This document shows, piece by piece, positions 1-5,946 of a DNA stretch of 32,433 nucleotides (its first letter is position 1; each line of letters opens with the position of its first letter). The DNA is from an uncultured Porphyromonadaceae bacterium (GTDB lineage Bacteria > Bacteroidota > Bacteroidia > Bacteroidales > Muribaculaceae). The notes beneath the pieces are model-generated. The model was not told where the DNA came from. It saw only the letters and a program-made list of their open reading frames with translations, and searched no databases. The stretch lies in contig CAJKBH010000034.1 of assembly GCA_905198125.1 (NCBI GenBank), forward strand, positions 1 through 32,433, read 5' to 3'. A program made the position numbers and the translations under genes.

Positions 1-169
1 AAAAATATTAGGCTATTCAGATTGAAGTTTTTTGCACTTCGTTCTTGAATCTATGCAATCAAATAATTAGGATTGAGCGTTAAAGTTATAGGAAACCGAC
101 TTACAATCCTTGTTTTTGCCGTGGGTATAAATAGAGATAGAAAGACATACATATAAAACACACAATGCC
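1..169. other. Left-edge spacer upstream of acid phosphatase
   Basis: AT-rich non-coding DNA. It must hold the promoter of the acid phosphatase gene, but I see no full TTTG-N20-TAnnTTTG match. TTTTTG near 113-118 followed by TATAAAT near 126 is only a weak candidate. No convincing gene or RNA is visible. Confidence 0.4.
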
Positions 170-931
170 ATGAAAAAAATAGCACTTCTGATGACGGCGC
201 TTGTTGTAAGCGGCGTAGCGTGGGCCGGTGACCATACCACGGATCCCGACAAGTATTATCTGACACCGGGACAGGTGGCCGACAGCCAGCTGTTGTTGCC
301 TGCGCCTCCGGCAGATGGTTCGATGCGTCTGGCGTATGACCGTGAGCAATACGAGTGGGGGAAGTCGTTACGCGACACCGAGCGAGGCAAGCAGGCTGTA
401 GTGGACGCCAACCTGAACGACGGATGGCTGGACCGCTCGTTCAGCGAGGCTTTCGGCATGAAACTGACCAAGGAAAACACTCCCGAGATCTACAAACTTC
501 TGACCAATATGAAGGAAGATGCAGGAGATCTGTCTACGCGTGCCGCCAAGAACTATTATCACCGTATGCGTCCGTTCGTGAAATGGAACGAGCACACGGC
601 AACGCCCTGGGACGAGGAGGGTCTGGCCAAGAACGGTTCGTATCCTTCGGGCCACACAGCCATAGGCTGGGCCACGGCGCTTGTGCTGAGTGAGATCAAT
701 CCCGCGCGTGTCAACGAGATTCTGGACCGCGGCTTCCAGTTCGGCCAGAGCCGCGTGATAGTGGGCGCGCATTATCAGAGTGACGTTGACATGGGCCGCG
801 TTGTCGGCTCCGGCGTAATCGGCGTGCTGCACTCCGATCCCGCCTTCCAGGCCCAACTTGCCAAGGCCAAGGCCGAATTCGCCGCCAAATCCCAGATGAA
901 GAAGCAGATCCTGAAAGCTCCGGCCAACTGA
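170..931 (+). CDS. phoN: Secreted class A non-specific acid phosphatase (PAP2 superfamily)
   Basis: Hydrolyses phosphomonoesters outside the inner membrane, releasing phosphate by a phospho-histidine mechanism. The protein has 253 residues. Residues 1-19 form a signal peptide (KK, hydrophobic core, AWA before Gly20) with no lipobox Cys, so a soluble periplasmic protein is expected. The three-part PAP2 signature is complete: K127 with R134-P135 (KX6RP), PSGH at 159-162, and SR at 194-195 with H201 and D205 (SRX5HX3D). H162 and H201 are the expected catalytic histidines. Length and layout match bacterial class A enzymes (PhoN/PhoC type) rather than membrane lipid phosphatases, since only the signal peptide is hydrophobic. 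It is a single-gene unit: a bidirectional terminator follows and the next genes are on the other strand. The true substrate cannot be told from sequence. Confidence 0.9.
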   Translation: MKKIALLMTALVVSGVAWAGDHTTDPDKYYLTPGQVADSQLLLPAPPADGSMRLAYDREQYEWGKSLRDTERGKQAVVDANLNDGWLDRSFSEAFGMKLTKENTPEIYKLLTNMKEDAGDLSTRAAKNYYHRMRPFVKWNEHTATPWDEEGLAKNGSYPSGHTAIGWATALVLSEINPARVNEILDRGFQFGQSRVIVGAHYQSDVDMGRVVGSGVIGVLHSDPAFQAQLAKAKAEFAAKSQMKKQILKAPAN

Positions 932-975
932 AAGCCCTGACAGGGAAATATAAAACATAAAACATAGCTAATATT

Positions 976-1011
976 AAAATCGCTGCGGCCCAAGGGCTGC
1001 AGCGATTTTTG
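976..1011. terminator. Bidirectional Rho-independent terminator
   Basis: A 13-base-pair stem (976-988 with 997-1009, one G-T pair) closes an 8-base loop, with A-rich sequence on the left and T-rich on the right. It can end the acid phosphatase transcript on the plus strand and the small-protein cluster ending at 1040 on the minus strand. Confidence 0.85.
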
Positions 1012-1039
1012 TCAGACGTGGAATGCAGTTAGAATATAG

Positions 1040-1321
1040 TTACTTATAGCCGAAGCATTCCCCGGTGGAAGGATAATACTGATAGCGAGGGTATCCGGCA
1101 TCCGCAGCTGCCTTTTTCGCGGCATCGGCAGATGAGAAATTCCCTACATAGTGTCCTCCCTGGCTGTGTTGCTGTACATGTTGCACGGTCTGTTGTCCGT
1201 ATGAACCGTTCCAGTTGTCGTATGCCTTTTTAGACGAAGAACTGGCAAGGGCCATCACTATGAAGGCACATAGTCCGATGACACTGACGAGCGTCGTCGC
1301 GTTCTTTTTTCTATTTCCCAT
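1040..1321 (-). CDS. Small membrane-anchored hypothetical protein
   Basis: A 93-residue protein I do not recognise. A short basic start (NRKK) is followed by one hydrophobic segment (about residues 9-26), then a polar, Ser-, Gln- and Gly-rich part and an Ala/Lys stretch near residues 65-73. It ends in a Tyr/Gly-rich tail with a single Cys near the C terminus. It looks like a single-pass or uncleaved-signal envelope protein. The start lies inside the end of the upstream gene (64-base overlap), so the two are probably translated from one message. An alternative is that the real start is further in, but the hydrophobic segment begins only a few residues after this Met and supports it. The gene runs into the bidirectional terminator at 976-1011. 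Confidence 0.55.
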   Translation of the reverse strand: MGNRKKNATTLVSVIGLCAFIVMALASSSSKKAYDNWNGSYGQQTVQHVQQHSQGGHYVGNFSSADAAKKAAADAGYPRYQYYPSTGECFGYK

Positions 1322-1680
1322 TGTATTTGAAATGAAATCGTGATGATTAAGTAGATTGTAAGGTCAATGAAATCAAAGGTTCCCGCTATGAGGTGAAAGA
1401 CCTGTGCAAGTTCCAGAAGCGGAGGTATGACCAACCCGCAGATGCGAATGAAACGTTGCTGCTGCCCGGATACGAAAAACAATATCGCCAGTGCCCAAAG
1501 AGCGTCTGATAGATTATAGAGGATAAACCGGCCTAAGACAGAGGTGGTGTCCAACGCTATAATGCTGTTGTGATTGAATCCAAACGGTAGTAGAAACATT
1601 ACATTGCTTCTGAACAGTATGTAATTCAATGAACCGGTAATTATGCAAAACAGTGAACAGAGGCAGTTATTTACTTTCAT
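1258..1680 (-). CDS. VanZ-like small integral membrane protein
   Basis: 140 residues with about four hydrophobic segments (near residues 5-24, 45-55, 57-71 and 80-118). The pattern of a helix pair SDALWALAILFF, a Pro-Leu-Leu-Glu helix, then GTFDFIDLTIYLI resembles the conserved end of VanZ-like and related DUF membrane proteins, where a Gly-Thr-x-Asp-xx-Asp motif starts the last helix. The C terminus is basic (KRTRRR) and probably cytoplasmic. Function is unknown; VanZ-family members are tied to envelope stress and lipoglycopeptide resistance, but that cannot be transferred here. It overlaps the start of the next gene and belongs to the minus-strand run of small envelope genes. The family call is a resemblance, not a certain match. 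Confidence 0.55.
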   Translation of the reverse strand: MKVNNCLCSLFCIITGSLNYILFRSNVMFLLPFGFNHNSIIALDTTSVLGRFILYNLSDALWALAILFFVSGQQQRFIRICGLVIPPLLELAQVFHLIAGTFDFIDLTIYLIITISFQIQWEIEKRTRRRSSVSSDYVPS

Positions 1681-1741
1681 TCATACTTGTCTTGATCTCA
1701 TTGACGTCGGAGATTCTTATGTCTGTTATTCTCAACTTGTG

Positions 1742-2062
1742 CTATTTGTTGTTGACTTTCACGACAATACGATACCGTATGCCATTGTCCAGACCTTCGA
1801 AGTCCACATCGCAGGATGTCTGTCCCGCCGTTATGAACAGCGGTTTTGATTTTACAGTTTTTCCCTGTGACATCAATTTTACTTCTCCCCATACGTTATA
1901 GTCAACCGCCTCGTCGATCAACACGGTGACTCTGTAACTATTATACAGTATTGTTTCTGTCTGATTCGCACAAGTCACGGTTCTGCCGTCGGCCAGCTTG
2001 ATAACATCGGCACTGGCGTATGATGCACACATCATGGCCATGAATAATAATAACTTTCTCAT
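1742..2062 (-). CDS. Small exported hypothetical protein
   Basis: A 106-residue protein I do not recognise. Residues 1-18 are a signal peptide (RK, hydrophobic core, YASA before Asp19). The mature part of about 88 residues is mainly predicted beta strand, with two Cys (in TCANQ near residue 31 and SCDVDF near residue 88) that could form a disulphide. The segment VIKLADGRTVTC just after the signal peptide resembles short beta-barrel openings in other exported proteins, but no family is clear. Only six bases separate it from the upstream exported protein, so the two are almost certainly cotranscribed and may act together in the periplasm. Confidence 0.65.
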   Translation of the reverse strand: MRKLLLFMAMMCASYASADVIKLADGRTVTCANQTETILYNSYRVTVLIDEAVDYNVWGEVKLMSQGKTVKSKPLFITAGQTSCDVDFEGLDNGIRYRIVVKVNNK

Positions 2063-2068
2063 GAGTGG

Positions 2069-2431
2069 TCATCGGAAGAAGTCGCAGGCACCATCATAAA
2101 TCTTATTGACTATACGACCCACAACGGCCCGAGTCACCCAACTCGGGATTGTCGTATAGCTTTCGACAGCCACGGCGATACCATCCTTAAGGCCCTCCTT
2201 AGCCACGGTTTTTACGATGGTGTCGCCGCATATTATGTCATATAGAGTATCTGATTTCGTGACTTTTATCTTAAAAGATTGCTGCGTGTTGTCATTCTCA
2301 ATGACTGTGACATTCCCGTATGTGGTAAGGTATACGCCATCCGTTATCTTGGTTCGCTGCTGGGCCGAAGCTTCATTTGCTCCGAATATAATGGCAATTA
2401 AAGCCATTGTCAAGAACATGATCCTGTTCAT
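2069..2431 (-). CDS. Small exported hypothetical protein
   Basis: A 120-residue protein I do not recognise. Residues 1-23 are a signal peptide (NR, hydrophobic core, ASA before Gln24). The mature region is beta-rich and opens with a TDGVYLTTYGNVTVIEND stretch. Two Cys lie near residues 68 and 116. The C-terminal part (PSWVTRAVVGRIVNKIYDG) looks like an amphipathic helix. It sits six bases before the next small exported gene and about 100 bases after the CxxC-repeat gene, which implies one transcription unit of envelope proteins. Confidence 0.6.
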   Translation of the reverse strand: MNRIMFLTMALIAIIFGANEASAQQRTKITDGVYLTTYGNVTVIENDNTQQSFKIKVTKSDTLYDIICGDTIVKTVAKEGLKDGIAVAVESYTTIPSWVTRAVVGRIVNKIYDGACDFFR

Positions 2432-2460
2432 AATACACTTACATATATTATAGTGTTTAT

Positions 2461-2490
2461 TATGAAGCCGTCCATTAGAACGACTTCATA
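2461..2490. terminator. Intergenic stem-loop after the CxxC-repeat gene
   Basis: TATGAAG (2461-2467) pairs with CTTCATA (2484-2490), and CGT (2469-2471) pairs with ACG (2480-2482), with one mismatch between and an 8-base loop. It lies just past the stop of the 2528-2926 gene on the minus strand. There is no strong T run, so it may be a weak terminator or an RNA-stabilising hairpin within the operon. Confidence 0.45.
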
Positions 2491-2527
2491 ACAGTATCGC
2501 TATATATTGGATTTATAACCTGAAATG

Positions 2528-2926
2528 CTATTTCTCGACGGTTCCGGAGCCATGACATGTCATGCATTTCATCCTTACGGATCCGGTTCCGTTGCAATAC
2601 GCACAGGTCTCGTCGACATACTTTTTGCCTGTGCCGTCGCAGTTGGTACATTTCTGCTTGTCACCGTATCTGTCTGTGCTGTATCCTTCCCCCCGGCATA
2701 CCTCACAGTTGCGGTAGTGTTGCACGCGACCCCTGTTGCAATAGGAGCAGGCTTTAGTCATTGACGGCTCATAGCCGGAGCCGTCGCAACGTTTACAGAC
2801 ATACGTGTCGCTGCCGGCTGTCGTTGTTGCCGCGGGGCAGACAGGATTCCTATCAGGGAGCCGGACGGCGTAAGCAGTTGCTATAATCCCCATAGCGGCC
2901 ACTAAGAAGATGACTGATTTATTCAT
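2528..2926 (-). CDS. Exported Cys-rich protein with DnaJ-type CxxCxGxG repeats, no J domain
   Basis: 132 residues. A signal peptide covers about residues 1-20 (NKSVIF start, hydrophobic core, TAYA). From about residue 44 to the end there are six CxxC units: CKRCDGSG, CSYCNRGR, CEVCRGEG, CTNCDGTG, CAYCNGTG and CMTCHGSG. These are the CxxCxGxG motif of the DnaJ zinc-finger domain, where four copies bind two zinc ions; the second copy here is degenerate after CxxC. No J domain or client-binding domain is present. A zinc-binding or thiol-active exported protein is likely. DnaJ zinc-finger repeats without a J domain are known in other small proteins, but an exported six-copy version is unusual. 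It is first in the minus-strand small-gene run and lies downstream of the palindrome at 3002-3132. Confidence 0.8.
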   Translation of the reverse strand: MNKSVIFLVAAMGIIATAYAVRLPDRNPVCPAATTTAGSDTYVCKRCDGSGYEPSMTKACSYCNRGRVQHYRNCEVCRGEGYSTDRYGDKQKCTNCDGTGKKYVDETCAYCNGTGSVRMKCMTCHGSGTVEK

Positions 2927-3001
2927 ACTTAATGTAGTGATTGATGGCCCCGCAGTCCTATAGGGTCGATTCTCAGAATAGAAGACGTGGACTGCCTTGA
3001 A

Positions 3002-3132
3002 TTATCTCCAAATGAAGGTCCTGAGAAAACCTGTGTGCGAGATGTGAAACAGCAGCCCACGTGATACGTGGGAACCGTTCTGTTATCTCTTGCACACGTC
3101 GAAAATTTCTCAGGTTTTCATTTGCAAGATAA
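3002..3132 (-). ncRNA. Candidate structured RNA: 131-base extended imperfect hairpin
   Basis: Seven paired blocks nest in order: 3002-3007 with 3127-3132 (TTATCT/AGATAA); AAATGAA (3010-3016) with TTCATTT near 3117-3123; CCTGAGAAA (3020-3028) with TTTCTCAGG near 3106-3114; GTGTGC with GCACAC; GAGAT with ATCTC; AACAG with CTGTT; and CCCACGT with ACGTGGG around a three-base loop. About 45 base pairs are perfect, with small asymmetric bulges typical of RNA. A -7 box TACATTTG lies just outside on the minus strand, so that strand is the likely transcript. It may be a free regulatory RNA (size and rod shape recall 6S-type RNAs, though the central bubble is small) or the leader of the gene starting at 2926. 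No T-run terminator follows. Confidence 0.55.
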
Positions 3133-3181
3133 GCAAAACGCCTCCTTAAATAATATGTCTTGTCATTCCGGTTTGACGGTG

Positions 3182-3189
3182 CAAATGTA
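3182..3189 (-). promoter_or_regulatory. Bacteroidota -7 promoter box, minus strand
   Basis: TACATTTG on the minus strand matches TAnnTTTG. About 19-20 bases upstream there is a T-run rather than TTTG, so the -33 element is weak. A start about 4-7 bases downstream would place the palindrome at 3002-3132 about 45 bases into the RNA, and the start codon at 2926 about 250 bases in. Confidence 0.5.
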
Positions 3190-3381
3190 ATAAATATTTC
3201 TAAATGATAAAAATTTAATTCCATTTGTTAATAATGTTTGTGTCACTTTTCTTTAGTACGGCTCTTTATCGATTGATATGCGTATACTTATGACGTTGTT
3301 TCGCCGTTCCTATATTAACAGGGGCTGTAATGTGACTGATAGTAATTGCAGCGTATGTGTCTGACCTAAACCTCTTAACTT
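3190..3381. other. Intergenic region before the CreD pair
   Basis: AT-rich spacer between the candidate RNA promoter and the first CreD-family gene. It should hold the promoter of the creD pair. TAATGTTTG near 3230-3240 has one base too many inside the -7 pattern, so I do not call it. No coding region is convincing. Confidence 0.35.
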
Positions 3382-3990
3382 ATGGAACAGAATACCGGGA
3401 TTTGCCGCAAGCCGAAGTATACGATGCGTTGGCTCGGGCTCCAGAGCCTATATGTGCTCGGACTGGCAGTAATATTGGCGCTTATAGCGAACGGAATCGA
3501 TGGCTTTGCGTCAACTCGTGTGGATGACGGTCTGCTGAAAGTGCGGGCCTACAATATGCTGACCCAATCCATTGCCTATTGCTTCGGTATCATAGCCATA
3601 ACCTTGATGTCGCTGGTGCTGGTAGAGATAGTGTTCCGCAAGAATATCAGCTACCTGCAATATGCGCTTATAGCCTTGGCTCTGACTTTGTTTTACCTGT
3701 TGCTTCTCGCCATGTCCGAAAAGATGCCTTTCGTCGGTTCGTATGCCGTGGTATGCGTCATGACAATAGGACTTATCACGCTGTTCGTCAAGGGTATCAC
3801 CCATAACTTGAAAGCCGTGGGAATGAATGCCGGAATCCTTATAGTGGAATATACCGTCATATTCTTGCTGATCAAACTCGGATCGATGGCTTTGCTGATA
3901 GGCAGCATCATTCTGTTCCTGCTCATAGCCCTGGCCATGTACTTCACGCTGAAACTGAAAGTTGAGAATGACGAACTGACAATCAACTGA
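3382..3990 (+). CDS. CreD-family inner membrane protein lacking the periplasmic domain
   Basis: 202 residues with one N-terminal membrane segment (about 20-38) and five C-terminal ones (about 60-185). The C-terminal half is clearly CreD-like: SYLQYALIALALTLFYLLLL, then a SEK segment matching the usual SEH, and LLIGSIILFLLIALAMY. In full-size CreD a large periplasmic domain of roughly 200-250 residues lies between the first and second membrane segments; here only about 20 residues connect them. CreD is linked to envelope stress and beta-lactam response in Proteobacteria, but its biochemistry is unknown. The gene is two bases upstream of a full CreD paralogue and reads as an intact protein, not a broken one. 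It may be a partner subunit of that paralogue. Confidence 0.75.
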   Translation: MEQNTGICRKPKYTMRWLGLQSLYVLGLAVILALIANGIDGFASTRVDDGLLKVRAYNMLTQSIAYCFGIIAITLMSLVLVEIVFRKNISYLQYALIALALTLFYLLLLAMSEKMPFVGSYAVVCVMTIGLITLFVKGITHNLKAVGMNAGILIVEYTVIFLLIKLGSMALLIGSIILFLLIALAMYFTLKLKVENDELTIN

Positions 3991-3992
3991 CC

Positions 3993-5189
3993 ATGAATTA
4001 TATACCGTATCCTCCTCCGTTCCCCGGCAAGCCGAAAACGTCGTACGGAACAAAGGTGCTGCTGTTAGGTCTGCAGTGCATGGTGCTTATGATAGGTGCA
4101 TTGATGGTCTTCGCAATATCAGATTCGCGTGAACAGCGTAACAGGCACGTGGCGGCACAGATTGCCGAAGAATGGGGTGGAACAGTGCATATACTGGGGC
4201 CTGTGGCCGGCAACCGTCAGGGCACTGTCAGGCGGATACGTCCGCAGACTTTCAACTGCGACGCCAAGGTTAACACCAGGTCGCTACACCGCAACATATA
4301 TGAGGCGGAGGTGTTCGATGCCAAGGTCTCGATGTCCGGAACATTCAGCAAGGACAGCCTTGTGGCTATCGGAGATACCATACTGATTGAAGTGAGACTG
4401 GATCCCTCGCGGATTACCGGACTGTCGCCTTTGAAGATAGGGGATAAATCTGTTGAGTGGAAGAAATCAGATAATTGTCTCAAGGCTGAGGTAGATAGTC
4501 GGGATATTACGCGAAACGCGGAATTCTCGACCGATTTTGACATACATGGTTCCGGCGGCCTGTTTATCAAACAGATAGGCTGGGAATCGACCGTCGACAT
4601 TTCCGGAGATGCTCCCAATCCGTCGTTCAGCGGAAGCAAGCTCCCCAATGAAAGGGAAATACAGGACAGGCGGTTCAACGCCAGGTGGGTAAGCATGGAT
4701 GAGCGGATAGACCCGGCATACGAAGAAAAATCGGGGTATGTGGGCACAAACTTCCTGGTGGGAGTGGACCGTTATCAGAAAGTTGCGCGTGCGCTGAAAT
4801 ATTCGTTCATCATCATCCTGCTTACATATTTAAGTGTATTGCTTACGGAAATGATGACCGGACGCAACATCCCGTTGCTGAATTATTTCCTGATAGGCGC
4901 GGCGCTCATAATATTCTACTCGCTTCTGCTGTCATTCTCCGAACACGTTTCGTTCGGCATAGCGTATCTGATTGCCGCCGCCATGACCGTCCTGCTTATA
5001 ACCGGATATATGTGGAGGATGCTCGGGGCCGCGAAATCGGCCATGATGATAGGGTTGATACTGACCGGCATGTATGTGGTCTGTTACATTCTGCTCACGC
5101 TGTCCACATACGCGCTCCTGTTGGGGAGTCTGATGCTGTTCGCCGCTCTTGCCGCCGTGATGTATGCCTCGCTGAAACTCAGGAGATAG
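3993..5189 (+). CDS. creD: CreD-family inner membrane protein
   Basis: 398 residues. Membrane segment 1 spans about 20-43, followed by the CreD-typical entry to the periplasmic domain (QIAEEWGGTVHILGP, about 56-70). The domain runs to about residue 255, ending in GVDRYQKVARALKYSF. Five more membrane segments follow (about 265-390), with NYFLIGAALIIFYSLLLSFS, SEH and LLLGSLMLFAALAAVMY. Typical CreD proteins are near 450 residues, so the periplasmic part is on the short side. In Enterobacteria creD belongs to the CreBC regulon and affects envelope integrity; no two-component genes are next to it here. It is two bases after its short paralogue, so the two are cotranscribed and probably translationally linked. 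A strong terminator follows. Confidence 0.85.
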   Translation: MNYIPYPPPFPGKPKTSYGTKVLLLGLQCMVLMIGALMVFAISDSREQRNRHVAAQIAEEWGGTVHILGPVAGNRQGTVRRIRPQTFNCDAKVNTRSLHRNIYEAEVFDAKVSMSGTFSKDSLVAIGDTILIEVRLDPSRITGLSPLKIGDKSVEWKKSDNCLKAEVDSRDITRNAEFSTDFDIHGSGGLFIKQIGWESTVDISGDAPNPSFSGSKLPNEREIQDRRFNARWVSMDERIDPAYEEKSGYVGTNFLVGVDRYQKVARALKYSFIIILLTYLSVLLTEMMTGRNIPLLNYFLIGAALIIFYSLLLSFSEHVSFGIAYLIAAAMTVLLITGYMWRMLGAAKSAMMIGLILTGMYVVCYILLTLSTYALLLGSLMLFAALAAVMYASLKLRR

Positions 5190-5212
5190 ACGGCAGGTTC
5201 AGTCATTCCATG

Positions 5213-5269
5213 AATAAAAAGCAATGTGGAATAAAAAAGCAATGTGTGGGTCATGCACATTGCTTTTTT
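5213..5269. terminator. Strong bidirectional terminator with duplicated left arm
   Basis: A perfect 14-base-pair stem pairs 5233-5246 with 5256-5269 around a 9-base loop. A6 leads the left arm and T6 ends the right, so it works on both strands, for creD (+) and the gamma-carbonic-anhydrase gene (-). The left arm is preceded by a near-identical copy (5213-5228), a local direct duplication that could form an alternative stem. Confidence 0.9.
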
Positions 5270-5291
5270 AATGAGGGTGGTAATTACGGTT

Positions 5292-5834
5292 TTATTCCTG
5301 CGGGATGTCGCAATAGCCTGAGTCTTTGAACCACTGGCTGTACATCAGGTAGTTGCCGGCGATCTTGACGTTCATTTCCTTGGCTTTCTCCGGCTCCACC
5401 ATCTTGATGAATTTGGCGGGGGCGCCGGCCCACATCTCGTGGGGGCCTATCTTGGTGCGGCTCAGCACTACGGAACCGGCGGCCACCAAGGCACCTTCGC
5501 CGACTTCGGCGTCGTCCATCACGATGGCGCCCATGCCGATCAGCGCATAATTGTGTATCTTGGCGCCGTGTATCACCACGTTGTGACCGATAGACACGTC
5601 GTCGCCGATCTCGATGGTGGACTTCTCATACAGCGTATGCAACACGGATCCGTCCTGGATGTTGACGCGGTTGCCGATGGTGATGGTGTTCACGTCGCCG
5701 CGCAATACGGTGCTGTACCATACGGAGCACTGGTCGCCCATGGTCACGTCGCCGACAATCACGGCATTGTCGGCTATGAAACAGTCCTTGCCTATTTTGG
5801 GTGTGAAGCCGCGCACACTTTTGATTATTGCCAT
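5292..5834 (-). CDS. Gamma-carbonic-anhydrase-like hexapeptide-repeat protein
   Basis: 180 residues forming a left-handed beta helix of hexapeptide repeats (about residues 12-130), visible as repeated I/V-G-x-x-x-x units such as IGDDVSIGHNVVIHG and GALVAAGSVVL, followed by a C-terminal helix that packs on the trimer. H66, H84 and H89 fit the three zinc ligands of the gamma class, with the H-x4-H spacing conserved. Proteins of this size (YrdA/PaaY/CaiE group) lack the acidic loop of archaeal Cam, and many show little or no carbonic anhydrase activity; some act as thioesterases or metal-binding proteins. The reaction here is therefore open. It lies 112 bases downstream of the aminopeptidase gene on the same strand and could share its transcript. 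The terminator at 5233-5269 ends it. Confidence 0.88.
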   Translation of the reverse strand: MAIIKSVRGFTPKIGKDCFIADNAVIVGDVTMGDQCSVWYSTVLRGDVNTITIGNRVNIQDGSVLHTLYEKSTIEIGDDVSIGHNVVIHGAKIHNYALIGMGAIVMDDAEVGEGALVAAGSVVLSRTKIGPHEMWAGAPAKFIKMVEPEKAKEMNVKIAGNYLMYSQWFKDSGYCDIPQE

Positions 5835-5946
5835 TGATTTTAGTTTATTAAATTGTTAAACGGCTGCGGGGGAGCTGAAGCTCCGGGCCGCAACTAATCC
5901 ACACGATACGTAACACAATACATAAAGGCGGGGGCGATGGTCCTTA
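5835..5946. other. Spacer with GC-rich hairpin between two minus-strand genes
   Basis: Holds a short hairpin, GGAGC-TGAA-GCTCC (near 5870-5883), flanked by further GC pairing. It lacks a T run and is similar in style to the GC-rich palindrome at 29494-29514. It may be a repeat-derived RNA hairpin within the two-gene unit. Confidence 0.4.

Noticed and set aside
2973..3224. Open frame of 83 codons on the minus strand
   Set aside because: It runs through the 131-base palindrome, has no family likeness, and its composition is explained by the RNA-like structure.
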